A stretch of DNA of 64,000 bases, taken from IMG/VR virus record IMGVR_UViG_3300044971_002537, positions 1 to 64,000 of that record; one strand, written 5' to 3'. Shown piece by piece: positions 34,384-43,110 of this stretch; the stretch's first letter is position 1; every line of letters begins with the position of its first letter. This DNA is from a virus. A program made the position numbers and the translations under genes. Under the pieces are notes generated by a model. It was not told where the DNA came from, did no database searches, and saw only the letters and a list, made by a program, of their open reading frames with translations.

Positions 34384-34805
34384 TCGAATAGTCCGTAGCC
34401 GGGAGTTTTTAGATGTCTGCCCTTATCATCAAACCCATAGAAGTTGATGTCCTCATAGTCGGACACCATTGGTGTAAGCTCTAGTGCTGGATTGATCTCG
34501 TTAAGCAGAGAGATCCAGAGGAAGAAAAGACTTTCTGGTGGAGACAAATCTTCCTCTCGCCAGTCATATTTGAACCCAGAAGTATCTGGCAATATTTCTG
34601 AAATCTTATTTTCAATCTCTTGGGATAGAGATCCTTCTCGATACTTCGCATATAGACAGCCTATGTCAAAGCCTATTACTGATGGTGCGGCAAAGTGTGC
34701 CTCTCTTACATCCTGAGCCGATAGAGGCGTAGTGGCAAAGAAATAATCACATTTGCCATGGCCATCATCTGACCAATCACCGACTGGAAATCTAATCTTG
34801 TTCAT
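34380..34805 (-). CDS. hypothetical protein
   Basis: 141 aa from MNKIRFPVGDW; GGAG is 5 nt upstream and the start overlaps the previous stop by ATGA. Contains FDIGCLYAKYREG and a long acidic C-terminal half. Similar sequences are found among phage proteins without function. Confidence 0.55.
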   Translation of the reverse strand: MNKIRFPVGDWSDDGHGKCDYFFATTPLSAQDVREAHFAAPSVIGFDIGCLYAKYREGSLSQEIENKISEILPDTSGFKYDWREEDLSPPESLFFLWISLLNEINPALELTPMVSDYEDINFYGFDDKGRHLKTPGYGLFE

Positions 34806-35125
34806 CTTATCTCCGGTCCATCGGGACCCATAAAGGTAGAGCTTCGTTCGTTGACCATGATAAAGTTCGGCACCATTTTGGGCTTTACAAGCCCACAAAA
34901 AATCTCCCAGTCGGCTGGTGCTGATGTATTGTACTCGATGAATTTGTCGTGTCTAGCGACAAACTCTGTTTTGCTGGGTTTTTCTGGAGGAAGCTCGCAG
35001 GTGTAAACCACATCAAAGCCACTCAGTTTTACTGGGCGGATGCCACAAGCATCAACTTTTTCTGTGAAATCCTTACGGATCTGGTTGATATGCTTTTCAT
35101 TGTCTGGATGTGTTAGGATTTTCAT
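34802..35125 (-). CDS. hypothetical protein
   Basis: 107 aa starting at GGCGAAGCC-ATG and overlapping the dnaE N-part stop (ATGA). Mixed alpha/beta with DVVYTCELPPEKP in the centre. Unknown. Confidence 0.55.
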   Translation of the reverse strand: MKILTHPDNEKHINQIRKDFTEKVDACGIRPVKLSGFDVVYTCELPPEKPSKTEFVARHDKFIEYNTSAPADWEIFCGLVKPKMVPNFIMVNERSSTFMGPDGPEIR

Positions 35126-36108
35126 GGCTTCGCCTTAATCGCTTCTAGCTCTTTCAGATAGATAGCTTCGAAGTCCCTGAATTCGTCAATGAAGGGATAC
35201 TCATCAAAGCTTAAATGCTTAGGATAGGCTCGGGCCGCGTTGAAGAAGCGACTGAATAGAAGTCCATAAGGCATTGGATCGACTAGGTTGATCCCAATCA
35301 GGTCGGAGACCAAACAGCCTGCGGAACTTCCTCTTCCGATACTGCACAACTGTCCATCGCTTCTCCCCTTATTGACAAAGTCTGATACAATAAGGAAATA
35401 ACCAGATAGATTGGCCAACTCAATAACCTTCATCTCGTATCTGACGCGAGCGTCATACTCGGCTTTCTTGATAGGATCGAAGTTCTTCGTATGCTCTGCG
35501 AATCCCTCTTTTACTTTAGTCCAGAGTAGCTCAACTTCCCCGTCAGAGAATTTGGGGAGTTTTGGGGGAGCAGCAATTTCGAAATCTTCGAATTCATCGA
35601 TGAACGCATCATAGTCTATGTTTAGTTTAAGGCTAGGAGGGATCTCATCATACCCCATCATATGGAGACCTGCGGTCTCCTCTGTAAGCTCTGAGAGCTT
35701 GATTTTCAGTCCTAAGCACCGCATGATTCGATAGAACTCTTCATCAGACTTCTCTACATAGCGGCAGTCGGGGAGCTTTCCGGTAAAAGAATAGAGATGG
35801 GGTGAATTGGCTAAGGTGTCCCGATTGAGCCGGGCATGAATAGAGAACTCGTTCACGACAGACAATAGATCCTTCCATCCCTGAAGATTCTTGCAGAATG
35901 TGTAAGTCTCGCCAAAGTCGCACCCAATAATAGGTTTGATTTTGGCAGACTTACACTCTTCAATAAACTCCAGAGCGGCAGAGACATTGCCAAAGTCGCA
36001 GAGGCCCACTGCCTCATAACCTAAAGCTTTAGCCTTCTGTGCTATTTCCTTAGGCTTTGAGAAGGCTCGGTGAATGCTGTAATGGGTTCTATTGATCAGT
36101 GGTAACAT
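35122..36108 (-). CDS. dnaE: DNA polymerase III alpha, PHP and N-palm part
   Basis: 328 aa. Residues ~1-200 are a PHP domain: THYSIHRAFS, LGYEAVGLCDFGNV, KPIIGCDFG. Residues ~235-290 are the first palm segment of DnaE: GYFLIVSDFVNKG, CSIGRGSSAGCLVSDLIG, DPMPYGLLFSRFFN. The chain stops before the PDxDxDF catalytic motif, which is in the separate gene 7.4 kb downstream. No intein blocks occur at this break, so this is a natural gene split, not a fractured intein. Phages with split DnaE are known in general; the two parts must assemble non-covalently. Confidence 0.85.
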   Translation of the reverse strand: MLPLINRTHYSIHRAFSKPKEIAQKAKALGYEAVGLCDFGNVSAALEFIEECKSAKIKPIIGCDFGETYTFCKNLQGWKDLLSVVNEFSIHARLNRDTLANSPHLYSFTGKLPDCRYVEKSDEEFYRIMRCLGLKIKLSELTEETAGLHMMGYDEIPPSLKLNIDYDAFIDEFEDFEIAAPPKLPKFSDGEVELLWTKVKEGFAEHTKNFDPIKKAEYDARVRYEMKVIELANLSGYFLIVSDFVNKGRSDGQLCSIGRGSSAGCLVSDLIGINLVDPMPYGLLFSRFFNAARAYPKHLSFDEYPFIDEFRDFEAIYLKELEAIKAKP

Positions 36109-36116
36109 GGTTTTGC

Positions 36117-36686
36117 CTATACTGTTCTGGTGGTGCAGGTTTTATGACCGATGTCGTGAAAGGATTTGAATTTTGGTACTCCTCCATCAGGTAGCCAAAG
36201 TTCTTCCCATGTCCCGGTGGTGTAGTACTTAACCATCCATAGAGTTTGCTTAACTAGCTTTTTGGGTTGGGCGATCTGAGGAATCGGGCCTAGATAACAC
36301 CTCCAAACGTTTAACCTCGCTCTTGTTGGAGAATAATCTAGGACCGTATCGATACCACTGAGTACTGGAGTGGTATTATCTCTATCGCCTCCATAGGCCC
36401 ATAGCCCATTTTTATCTGGTTGGCACCAAGCCCACTGAAGATCTGGCATTTTGTATTCAGAGATTAGATCATGACTATCTGATTCCCCGAGATGAGAGCC
36501 GAATCTATCTACCTGATAAGATGTCTCCCTCTTCTCTCTACCATCTTCGAGCGGGAAGTATGAGTAGTAGGTATCAAATCCTACATGAATTGCTGGAATA
36601 GCTTGAGAGAATGGATCGGTACGTGATAGTACCTTACAGATATTTCCCGCCCGATTCACATAGGTTTTTCCGACTTCAACTAGCAT
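36117..36686 (-). CDS. hypothetical protein with KOW-like start
   Basis: 189 aa. VEVGKTYVNRAGNICKVLSR at the N-terminus is a small beta-barrel-like segment similar to the start of the protein at 57687-58172. The remainder is Trp- and Pro-rich. GGAG 7 nt before the ATG. Unknown. Confidence 0.5.
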   Translation of the reverse strand: MLVEVGKTYVNRAGNICKVLSRTDPFSQAIPAIHVGFDTYYSYFPLEDGREKRETSYQVDRFGSHLGESDSHDLISEYKMPDLQWAWCQPDKNGLWAYGGDRDNTTPVLSGIDTVLDYSPTRARLNVWRCYLGPIPQIAQPKKLVKQTLWMVKYYTTGTWEELWLPDGGVPKFKSFHDIGHKTCTTRTV

Positions 36687-37152
36687 ATGGTATCTCCAGA
36701 AGGTCTTCGACCTTCAAATTCCAGCAATCTTCAGTAAAAGTGAATCTTCCATCAGGGTCGCCCTTTTTAGCAAAGAAGCCCCTCTCTAGCAAGTCAGCTT
36801 TAGCTATATATCCTAAGAGCCAGCCAACCCCTGAGGCTAGATTAACCCGAGCAAAGATATACCCATCACACTCGTTCTTGAGTTGATAGCTCATGACAGA
36901 ACAGAGATAGTGGGCCTTCGGCTCTGAGGAACAAGACTTGGTTTTCACATCAACTCTGAGATCCCCGATTAGGATATCGAAGTCGAAGCTTTCCACAAGT
37001 CTACCAGAGGTGTGCCTTTCTGTCAAGGCCTCTCCGACAAATCCTGCCAAATTCCCTTTCCCTTGGGTCCGGGAACTGGCAAGGACTCCCATCAGGTCGC
37101 TGCGAGACTTCGCAGTCATCATGTCAATATCCGAGATCTTCATCTCAATCAT
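36676..37152 (-). CDS. PD-(D/E)XK-like nuclease
   Basis: 158 aa. NLAGFVGEALTERH (helix with the first Glu), then FDFDILIGDLRVDVKTKSCS, which fits the PD-(D/E)XK core (D...xVxVKTK). Similar small phage nucleases of this layout are predicted Holliday-junction or endonuclease enzymes. Substrate unknown. ATGA overlap with the upstream gene. Confidence 0.7.
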   Translation of the reverse strand: MIEMKISDIDMMTAKSRSDLMGVLASSRTQGKGNLAGFVGEALTERHTSGRLVESFDFDILIGDLRVDVKTKSCSSEPKAHYLCSVMSYQLKNECDGYIFARVNLASGVGWLLGYIAKADLLERGFFAKKGDPDGRFTFTEDCWNLKVEDLLEIPYAS

Positions 37153-37340
37153 CGTGCTCTCGCAATGGTGACTCTTTGGATGGCCTCAGATACCTGCTCA
37201 AGCTGAGTGGCCGTTAAGCCGCCCCTGTAGTAACTGAAGACCATAGGCGAGTCTTGGCTGAACTTCCCGTCGCGGATAACTCCCACGACCTCCTTACTCG
37301 CATCCAATACCAACTGTCTTTTTTTGTCCAGATAAAACAT
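37149..37340 (-). CDS. hypothetical protein
   Basis: 63 aa; AGGAG 6 nt before the ATG at 37340. Overlaps the PcfJ-like gene by 47 nt in another frame. Beta-hairpin N-terminus and C-terminal helix; unknown. Confidence 0.5.
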   Translation of the reverse strand: MFYLDKKRQLVLDASKEVVGVIRDGKFSQDSPMVFSYYRGGLTATQLEQVSEAIQRVTIARAR

Positions 37341-38577
37341 TTCTGTCTCCTAAGAAAGATTCAACCAGAGAGTAGTCCTCTGATGTGTAACCCTTATTAT
37401 AGCGACAGTTGAGCTGTTGTATTCGGAACTTTTTGCCAACTGGAGTCAGAGATAGGTTATAGACTAGGTCGCCATCTTTGAATAGGCCACACATAACAAC
37501 CCGACCAGCGATGATTTCGCTTCGATATGAGCTTACACAATTGCCCATATAGGTTGACCATTCTATTAATTCGTGGGAGTCCTTACATGTGCGGATTGTG
37601 AACTCTCCGAGTTCTTCTCCGTCGAACTCTAGTGGTTTGAATGGGACATTCTGATAGCGTAGCTTAGCATGATAATTGGCCAATTGATCATGGTACTCAT
37701 TGAGCTTCTTAGCTTTGGAGAGGGCTAAGGGAGTAGCCTCTATGTCTATGGTGTTGGCGATCTCTGTATACATCTTAATGGTATCGTCAACCCGCCAAGG
37801 AGAGAAGCTCAGAGCAAATGTTGTTTTATCTTGGGCATTGTCCGTATCTTTCCCAATGAAGATATTCTTGAAGAAGGCAGGGTTAACGCCAATCAGGGGT
37901 TTCAACTTAGTCTTAAGTCCCACCCCCATTATTGGATGAATCGTGGTATGGATTTCTCCGAAGGTCAAGTGTCGCCTGAACATCCGTATAGTGTCCAGTA
38001 CCTCCATCTGCCTATGCTCACTTAGCTGAAACAGCTTCGCCAAGAACTTCTTACCAGAGAATCCGCAGTATGACCTGATACTTTCTTTTACCGATGGTTT
38101 CTTGAAGACCTTAACCATGTCGAAGGTTGGGGCCTTGTATAGAGAGCTATATAGAGGGTATCTTTGGTTAAGTAAGTTCACATAGAAAGGTTGGCCTATC
38201 TTGAATTTCAGGCCAAACTCTTTGTTCAAGACACGATTAATTTTGGCGTTAACACCCTTCTTCAGTTCTTTGAAGATGGATAACTGAGAGTAGGAACAAT
38301 GGTAGGCACCGGCTCCCACTGGAATACCCGAATTCTTACTAGCCACGAGTGCTATCTTGCCATTCTTGATTGAGAATGACATAACGTGCTTCGCAGATAC
38401 GGTGGCTCCGATGTTCGACCACTTGAACCAGAAGCGATTCTCGGCTATGTGGAGGTGCAGTACTTTGGAAACGAATCTGAATCCGGCTCCATGCTTGATG
38501 CGGCAAAGCCGCTTAGAGATCCGCCAGATCCTTCCTTTTTCGTTGTCGCAGACAACATATTCTTTTCGGTTCTTCAA
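37294..38577 (-). CDS. PcfJ-like protein, TTG start
   Basis: 427 aa. The C-terminal third has the PcfJ-like pattern: SHELIEWSTYMGNCVSSYRSEIIAG, VYNLSLTP and IQQLNCRYNKG. PcfJ-like proteins are found on plasmids and phages beside DNA-processing genes; function is unproven. The TTG at 38577 has GGAG 7 nt upstream; no nearby ATG has one. It follows the rIIB terminator. Confidence 0.7.
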   Translation of the reverse strand: MKNRKEYVVCDNEKGRIWRISKRLCRIKHGAGFRFVSKVLHLHIAENRFWFKWSNIGATVSAKHVMSFSIKNGKIALVASKNSGIPVGAGAYHCSYSQLSIFKELKKGVNAKINRVLNKEFGLKFKIGQPFYVNLLNQRYPLYSSLYKAPTFDMVKVFKKPSVKESIRSYCGFSGKKFLAKLFQLSEHRQMEVLDTIRMFRRHLTFGEIHTTIHPIMGVGLKTKLKPLIGVNPAFFKNIFIGKDTDNAQDKTTFALSFSPWRVDDTIKMYTEIANTIDIEATPLALSKAKKLNEYHDQLANYHAKLRYQNVPFKPLEFDGEELGEFTIRTCKDSHELIEWSTYMGNCVSSYRSEIIAGRVVMCGLFKDGDLVYNLSLTPVGKKFRIQQLNCRYNKGYTSEDYSLVESFLGDRNVLSGQKKTVGIGCE

Positions 38578-38604
38578 GAAATCTCTCCGAGCTTTTGAAT
38601 AAGA

Positions 38605-38624
38605 AAGGGGCCTTTCGGCCCCTT
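38605..38624 (-). terminator. intrinsic terminator after rIIB
   Basis: Stem AAGGGGCC/GGCCCCTT with a GAAA loop on the minus strand, followed by TCTTATTC. It sits 3 nt after the rIIB stop codon and separates the rII genes from the PcfJ-like gene. Confidence 0.8.
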
Positions 38625-38627
38625 AGA

Positions 38628-39509
38628 TTAGCAGTTACAGTCGAACTCGCTAGAGCCACAGCCCCCGCATTCGTATTCTTCTTCGTCTTCGCTCCAGTAC
38701 TCGTCAAGATCTTCGATATCTTCTGGGTCGATAGCATATGCTGGAGCCTGACGCTCGACGATAGCCAGATTCTTGAACTCGGAGACAACTTCGTAGTAGC
38801 AACAACGAATCTTCTGGCAGTCACAATCAAGAGGCACACTCACGACGTCAGCAGGGTCAACCTTGCAGATGATCTGCTTATTTGAAGTGTATACGCTTGT
38901 CACATACTTCAAGCTGCCAACGTGATAGCCTTCACTACAACCGACTTGAAAGTCATCATTGACCTTACGGCGAGGCATCTCGTTGACATCTCCCACGTTG
39001 TTGCGGATCTTACCAGTGTACTTATCCACGTAGTCACCAGCCTTAACTTCACGACCGTAGCAGTCCACGAAGTTAGGACCGTTATAAACTGACACAGACT
39101 TGTAAGCTAGAAAGCACCCATCCTCACAAATTGCCAAGCTCTTATGGGCCAACCAAGAGTAAAGCTCTTTAACGGCTCGGCTGCTTGGATTGTAGAACAA
39201 TCGCTTCATGAAGTTGAGCATGGGGACTTCATCGAACCCCTCCTCAATCATTGAGAGAATGATAGAAGAGATTGATGGGTCAATTTGTTCGTCCTGATAG
39301 TAAAGAGCCCCCTCCCGAAGAACGAATCCATCCTTCGACCAAGTCTGGACGTTTTTGCCAATATTGATGAGGGAGAGAAAGCCCGCTTCGTCTTTTGTCT
39401 TTACTGACTCAATCAGAGCGGCATAGTTTGGATGGCTGCTATCAAATGTGTGGACCTCGTTAGAGGTCACAACTGTCCAGCAACCATTGTGATCTTTAAT
39501 GTAGTTCAT
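38628..39509 (-). CDS. rIIB: rIIB-like protein
   Basis: 293 aa. The central pattern YSWLAHKSLAICEDGCFLAYKSV, then KYTGKIRNN...GDVNEMPR and GCSEGYHVGS, matches T4 rIIB-type proteins. The C-terminus is Cys-rich and acidic (ECGGCGSSEFDCNC), which is unusual for the family and could bind metal. In T4 the rIIA/rIIB pair blocks exclusion by lambda Rex. Coupled to rIIA by ATGA. Confidence 0.8.
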   Translation of the reverse strand: MNYIKDHNGCWTVVTSNEVHTFDSSHPNYAALIESVKTKDEAGFLSLINIGKNVQTWSKDGFVLREGALYYQDEQIDPSISSIILSMIEEGFDEVPMLNFMKRLFYNPSSRAVKELYSWLAHKSLAICEDGCFLAYKSVSVYNGPNFVDCYGREVKAGDYVDKYTGKIRNNVGDVNEMPRRKVNDDFQVGCSEGYHVGSLKYVTSVYTSNKQIICKVDPADVVSVPLDCDCQKIRCCYYEVVSEFKNLAIVERQAPAYAIDPEDIEDLDEYWSEDEEEYECGGCGSSEFDCNC

Positions 39510-41278
39510 TTCAGCTCCTTGAGGTAGGTGAGAAGTTCTGCGTCGGTCGGTTTTGAGTAATAGTGGTACGAGATAAATTTCAAAAGGGGGAACTCTGTTG
39601 AGTATCTCTCAGAAAGTTTATCAAGCGTGTCGTCGTGGGCCACATCGAACAGATTGTACAACGAGATGATATCGCTGTCAAGATCCTTTTTGGCGAATCT
39701 TTTGTCAACCTTTGACAGGATCGCCTGATTGGTCGGTTTATCTAAGATCGCCTTTTCCGGCAGGACAAGGTTCTCTTTCAGGAATTCGCGAAGCTCAACT
39801 CCCTGCCCCTTGTTCTTTACAGAGGGGGATAACCCATAGATCACATCAATATCAGCACCTAACTTCTTAGCGGCAGAGACCAAGCTATTCACTGCGTGAT
39901 ACCCAGAATACGCAGATGGTTTTCCATGCATAGTCTCAATATACACGTAATGCTCAGAAGTATCTAGCTGGGCCTCGTTCCAGCAGCCATTAACGCAGGA
40001 TCTAACCTTAATACTCTTCGACTTGGGTCCACGAGCATATACAATCTTCGGCAGCGTGTCAAGATCCTTGATCACATCCAAGTCAATCTTACACTCTGAG
40101 ATTTGAGCATCAGTCAGGACTACGATCTTCCCACCATGATCTTTCAGATAACTCTTGATTCGAGCCGTAAACTTTGGCTTGAATCGGTAGTAATCGGCAG
40201 AAAGTGGCAAGGCTTTCATATGGCTGATATTCACAGACTTATATGTCTTAGAATAAACAGACATCTCCGTAGAGGTGTGCGGAAGCACATAATCGAACTT
40301 CTTCTTATTACATTCGATGATGTTGCCCAAAACTCCACAGTTCACCTTATCAAACATCTTTGCACGTTTGAATTCGGTATCTTCAGCTTCAATTAGGCCG
40401 ATGATATGATCCGCCATACCCTCCTTAACTTGATTGACCCTTGCTTTTAGATTGGCAATGGTCTTGTTGTCTAACGAGAGTGACTCACGCCCAAGGTCGA
40501 AGTCCAAATCCCCAATCTCAAATCGGATGTACCCATCAATATCGAGCCCATACCCATGTGGGATGTCGTAGGCTACATTCCCCATGACGGCTTTACATTG
40601 ACCATAGCCAGTATTGAAAGCGAACCCGTCACCCTTGACTTTGAATTCACGGGCAGCTACGATCTTCTCTTTTACTGAGGAGATATTAATCTCGGGGATT
40701 ACGTCAAAGTACTTAAATACTTCGACAGCTTCGTCTTGGAATTCATAGTCTCGACCCATTACGTTGACAATAACTTCAACACCGGATGGTTCATCAGTTG
40801 GGGAAGACGACAAGAGTGCCATCTGAGGAAGGTCATCCTCATCCTTATAGGCAGAGTAGGTATATTTAACTCCATCATTAACTGACTTAACAATAAAGCT
40901 ATCTACAATAGAATAAGCAACTTTTGCCCCGATGCCTAGTGCCCCAATTAATTTATTGCTATTAGTCTTAGTGGAGCAGAAATAAACGGTATAGACATCC
41001 CGTACATCATCTGGGGATAGGCCCTTACCATTATCTGCTACAGAGAACCAAGGTTCGAGTTTAGTAGGGAGATGCACTCGTGGGACGGCTGAGACTTCAG
41101 CATCAGTGTTCGCGTCAAGAGCATTGCAAGTAAGCTCTCGGATTACGGCTCGGACCTTGAATTTGTATGGATTCGATGAGAGGAGCTTGAATGCCTTAGC
41201 ACTCGCATCAATGCGGAATCCCGAGGTCTGAAACGAGCCTGAGGTTTGAGTACTTTTCTTTACGCCTTCGATGATCAT
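39506..41278 (-). CDS. rIIA: rIIA-like GHKL ATPase
   Basis: 590 aa. The GHKL ATP-binding motifs are in order: RELTCNALDANTD (N-box) near residue 47, VADNGKGLS (G1) near residue 80, and GALGIGAKVAYS (G2) near residue 113. Length fits rIIA. The strong promoter at 41323-41350 reads straight into it, so it is an early-type gene expressed by the host polymerase. It likely protects the infection against membrane or Abi-type exclusion. Confidence 0.85.
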   Translation of the reverse strand: MIIEGVKKSTQTSGSFQTSGFRIDASAKAFKLLSSNPYKFKVRAVIRELTCNALDANTDAEVSAVPRVHLPTKLEPWFSVADNGKGLSPDDVRDVYTVYFCSTKTNSNKLIGALGIGAKVAYSIVDSFIVKSVNDGVKYTYSAYKDEDDLPQMALLSSSPTDEPSGVEVIVNVMGRDYEFQDEAVEVFKYFDVIPEINISSVKEKIVAAREFKVKGDGFAFNTGYGQCKAVMGNVAYDIPHGYGLDIDGYIRFEIGDLDFDLGRESLSLDNKTIANLKARVNQVKEGMADHIIGLIEAEDTEFKRAKMFDKVNCGVLGNIIECNKKKFDYVLPHTSTEMSVYSKTYKSVNISHMKALPLSADYYRFKPKFTARIKSYLKDHGGKIVVLTDAQISECKIDLDVIKDLDTLPKIVYARGPKSKSIKVRSCVNGCWNEAQLDTSEHYVYIETMHGKPSAYSGYHAVNSLVSAAKKLGADIDVIYGLSPSVKNKGQGVELREFLKENLVLPEKAILDKPTNQAILSKVDKRFAKKDLDSDIISLYNLFDVAHDDTLDKLSERYSTEFPLLKFISYHYYSKPTDAELLTYLKELK

Positions 41279-41322
41279 GACTACGTCCTTCGCTTGTGTT
41301 TTTCGTCGTTCGTTCTTCGTAT

Positions 41323-41350
41323 ATCATAACGGGCGAAATCGCCCTGTCAA
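41323..41350 (-). promoter_or_regulatory. promoter of the rII operon with spacer palindrome
   Basis: TTGACA (41350-41345) and TATGAT (41328-41323) with a 16-nt spacer. The spacer holds a perfect inverted repeat GGGCGA-TT-TCGCCC, positioned where a repressor would occlude both boxes. The -35 box overlaps the end of the upstream gene. Confidence 0.8.
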
Positions 41351-41619
41351 GAGCCTTTTATTGTTTTATCCTCGATTACACCGTTGTTCACAACCAGATA
41401 GAAACTGCGGGAAAGGTGGCTGATTCGGATCGTGTCGCCAGACTCGGTGTACAAATTCACACGAAACTTGTCCTTGTCCACTTCTCTTATTGTAAACCTA
41501 TCGCAGGCATGATCCTCGGCCCATTGTCTGACTAGGCTTAGACTATCACCAATTTGAATTGTGGTATTGATCTCGACTGGAAAATCAATTTTTGGACTCT
41601 TCTGTGCTTTTTTGGCCAT
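41347..41619 (-). CDS. hypothetical protein
   Basis: 90 aa, starting MAKKAQKSPK, beta-rich with a short ENLYTESG-like stretch; AGGGA before the ATG, which overlaps the macro-domain stop. Unknown. Confidence 0.5.
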   Translation of the reverse strand: MAKKAQKSPKIDFPVEINTTIQIGDSLSLVRQWAEDHACDRFTIREVDKDKFRVNLYTESGDTIRISHLSRSFYLVVNNGVIEDKTIKGS

Positions 41620-42074
41620 TATTTCCCTAGCGTGTAAATTGTCCAGCTACCTTCGGTAGCATAATCTTCGAGGATATCGTGGACCAGACTTTTGTCGGCC
41701 TTACCGAGGCCACAGCCGATCTCCGGAAGACCTATAGTCTTCCCAGTAAAAGAGAAGTCTCTACAGATTTCGTCCAAGGCTCTCTTGAAGGCTCCATACT
41801 CAAACTTACGACAGGATGTCCCATAGTCATATTGAGCATATAGATTAATAATAGTCAACCCACTCAGGAAGACTGAAGAATATGAGCCGATCCTCTCAAT
41901 CGGGGATCTATAATCGGCCTGATCTACTAAGAAGGCTTTTGGGAATTCTTCCTTGATAAGTTTGGCCACTCCTGAACCCATCGTGGAGAAGCAATTCGCA
42001 CAATGAATCAAGTAGTCGATCTCTTTATTCTTGGCCGCTTCTATTAGGCAACCATTCTTAAAGGATAGGGTCAT
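41619..42074 (-). CDS. macro-domain protein (ADP-ribose phosphatase-like)
   Basis: 151 aa. LIHCANCFSTMGSGVAKLIKEEFP, GSYSSVFL, NLYAQYDYG, and GLPEIGCGLGKAD are the ADP-ribose-binding loops of macro domains, closest to Poa1p-type ADP-ribose-1''-phosphate phosphatases that act in tRNA-splicing by-product recycling. This fits the neighbouring tRNAs and RNA ligase. GGAGG 4 nt before the ATG at 42074. Confidence 0.85.
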   Translation of the reverse strand: MTLSFKNGCLIEAAKNKEIDYLIHCANCFSTMGSGVAKLIKEEFPKAFLVDQADYRSPIERIGSYSSVFLSGLTIINLYAQYDYGTSCRKFEYGAFKRALDEICRDFSFTGKTIGLPEIGCGLGKADKSLVHDILEDYATEGSWTIYTLGK

Positions 42075-42580
42075 GCGACCTCCAAATCTAGCATTCTGCG
42101 AGTTTCTTCGAAGGACTGACAACCAACATCAACATTGAAGACGCTTTTGCCGAAAGTTGGCAGGTAGGAGTTCTGCTCATCTGTAAGGATGTAAAGCCTT
42201 TCAGGCTTGACATGGTAGTGGCTGACATGCTTAACAGCTTTTTCTAGGAAGATCCCACCACCACCAAAATCATAACAGGCTCTTCTTAGGGCCAACCATA
42301 GATTAAACCCATCGTAGTTGAGCTGTTCGGTCATGTGAGACTGGTCGGAGTCAAGGCCTGAACTGGCGTATAGGGGGGCGTCAGCCCGAAGCTTGATCTC
42401 TGCGGCAAGGGCAGCGGCGATTTGGAGGCGGGAATAATTCCCATTAGGCAACTCCATGCTTCCACTAACGTCCACAATGATAATGGATTTTGGAAGAGGA
42501 GGAAGCTCACGAGCCAGACGAGTGACTTTGTCATCGTTGGCGGGGGAATAGGGTGAATCGAATAGGTCTAGGAAGGTCAT
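42071..42580 (-). CDS. vWA-domain protein, Ro/TROVE-like
   Basis: 169 aa. LPPLPKSIIIVDVSGSM places the MIDAS motif at residue ~38, and PERLYILTDEQ at residue ~128 matches the vWA domain of TROVE (Ro60/Rsr) proteins; a T-containing MIDAS loop is likely at FGGGGIFL. The HEAT-repeat RNA-binding ring of full Ro proteins is missing, so it is a stand-alone vWA. It is ATGA-coupled to the macro-domain gene and adjacent to a tRNA. A link to structured RNA is inference. Confidence 0.65.
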   Translation of the reverse strand: MTFLDLFDSPYSPANDDKVTRLARELPPLPKSIIIVDVSGSMELPNGNYSRLQIAAALAAEIKLRADAPLYASSGLDSDQSHMTEQLNYDGFNLWLALRRACYDFGGGGIFLEKAVKHVSHYHVKPERLYILTDEQNSYLPTFGKSVFNVDVGCQSFEETRRMLDLEVA

Positions 42581-42623
42581 AAGGCTACGCCCTTAAGAGT
42601 AGGTACTTTTCTTTTACCGAAAG

Positions 42624-42697
42624 TACATCCGAGTAGATTTGCACTACTGACCTGCCGCTTAGAAGGCGGCTGCTCTATCTGACTGAGCTACGGATGC
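42624..42697 (-). tRNA. tRNA-Arg(TCT)
   Basis: Cloverleaf by eye: acceptor GCATCCG/CGGATGT (one G-T pair), D-arm GCTC/GAGC, anticodon stem GCCGC/GCGGC with loop CTTCTAA (anticodon TCT, AGA codons), T-arm AGTAG/CTACT with loop TGCAAAT, discriminator A. No CCA is encoded. The promoter at 42764-42792 transcribes it. A dispersed TTTTACCG motif copy lies just 3' of it. Confidence 0.9.
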
Positions 42698-42763
42698 GTA
42701 AAATTGGCGAAGCCAATAAAATGTCCCGGCCCAATAGTGCATGGACCGGGACCTCGTTTTCCG

Positions 42764-42792
42764 ATTATAGCTGACCTTGGTCAGCTTGTCAA
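42764..42792 (-). promoter_or_regulatory. consensus promoter of tRNA-Arg with spacer palindrome
   Basis: Perfect TTGACA (42792-42787), 17 nt, TATAAT (42769-42764). The spacer is an inverted repeat GCTGACC-AA-GGTCAGC. Two GC-rich hairpins follow before the tRNA, including a GTCCCGG/CCGGGAC stem. Confidence 0.9.
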
Positions 42793-42807
42793 CTGGATTC
42801 TGGAGAA

Positions 42808-42918
42808 TCACCAATTCTTCAGAATATACTGTTCAACGATCCAGAGAATCCTCATCCCAAACACAGATCCGGTCACAATAAGCCAGAATCCTAGCCAAAA
42901 TTTCTGATTACCGTCCAA
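42808..42918 (-). CDS. 36-aa membrane peptide
   Basis: TTG start at 42918 with AAGGAG about 7 nt upstream. The peptide has one hydrophobic segment (FWLGFWLIVTGSVFGM) and a short charged end. It ends just upstream of the tRNA-Arg promoter. Confidence 0.5.
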   Translation of the reverse strand: MDGNQKFWLGFWLIVTGSVFGMRILWIVEQYILKNW

Positions 42919-42939
42919 GGTTTCGCTCCTTATAGGGGT

Positions 42940-43110
42940 TTATTCTTCATCATCCATCATAGACATTATTGCTGCGAATAGATAAGCTGGTAACATTAAC
43001 GGTAGAATCAAAATATTCAACCATCCTGAGCGATTGCCAACTAGCAAGAAGGTTTTAGCCAGCATAAAGATGGCTGCGAATCCAAAGATTACTGTTAGTG
43101 CTTCAATCAT
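42940..43110 (-). CDS. small two-TM membrane protein
   Basis: 56 aa starting MIEALTVIFGF. Two hydrophobic stretches (residues 4-24 and 31-50) with an acidic tail DDEE. It overlaps the end of the upstream gene by 8 nt. It may be a membrane effector; unknown. Confidence 0.55.
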   Translation of the reverse strand: MIEALTVIFGFAAIFMLAKTFLLVGNRSGWLNILILPLMLPAYLFAAIMSMMDDEE

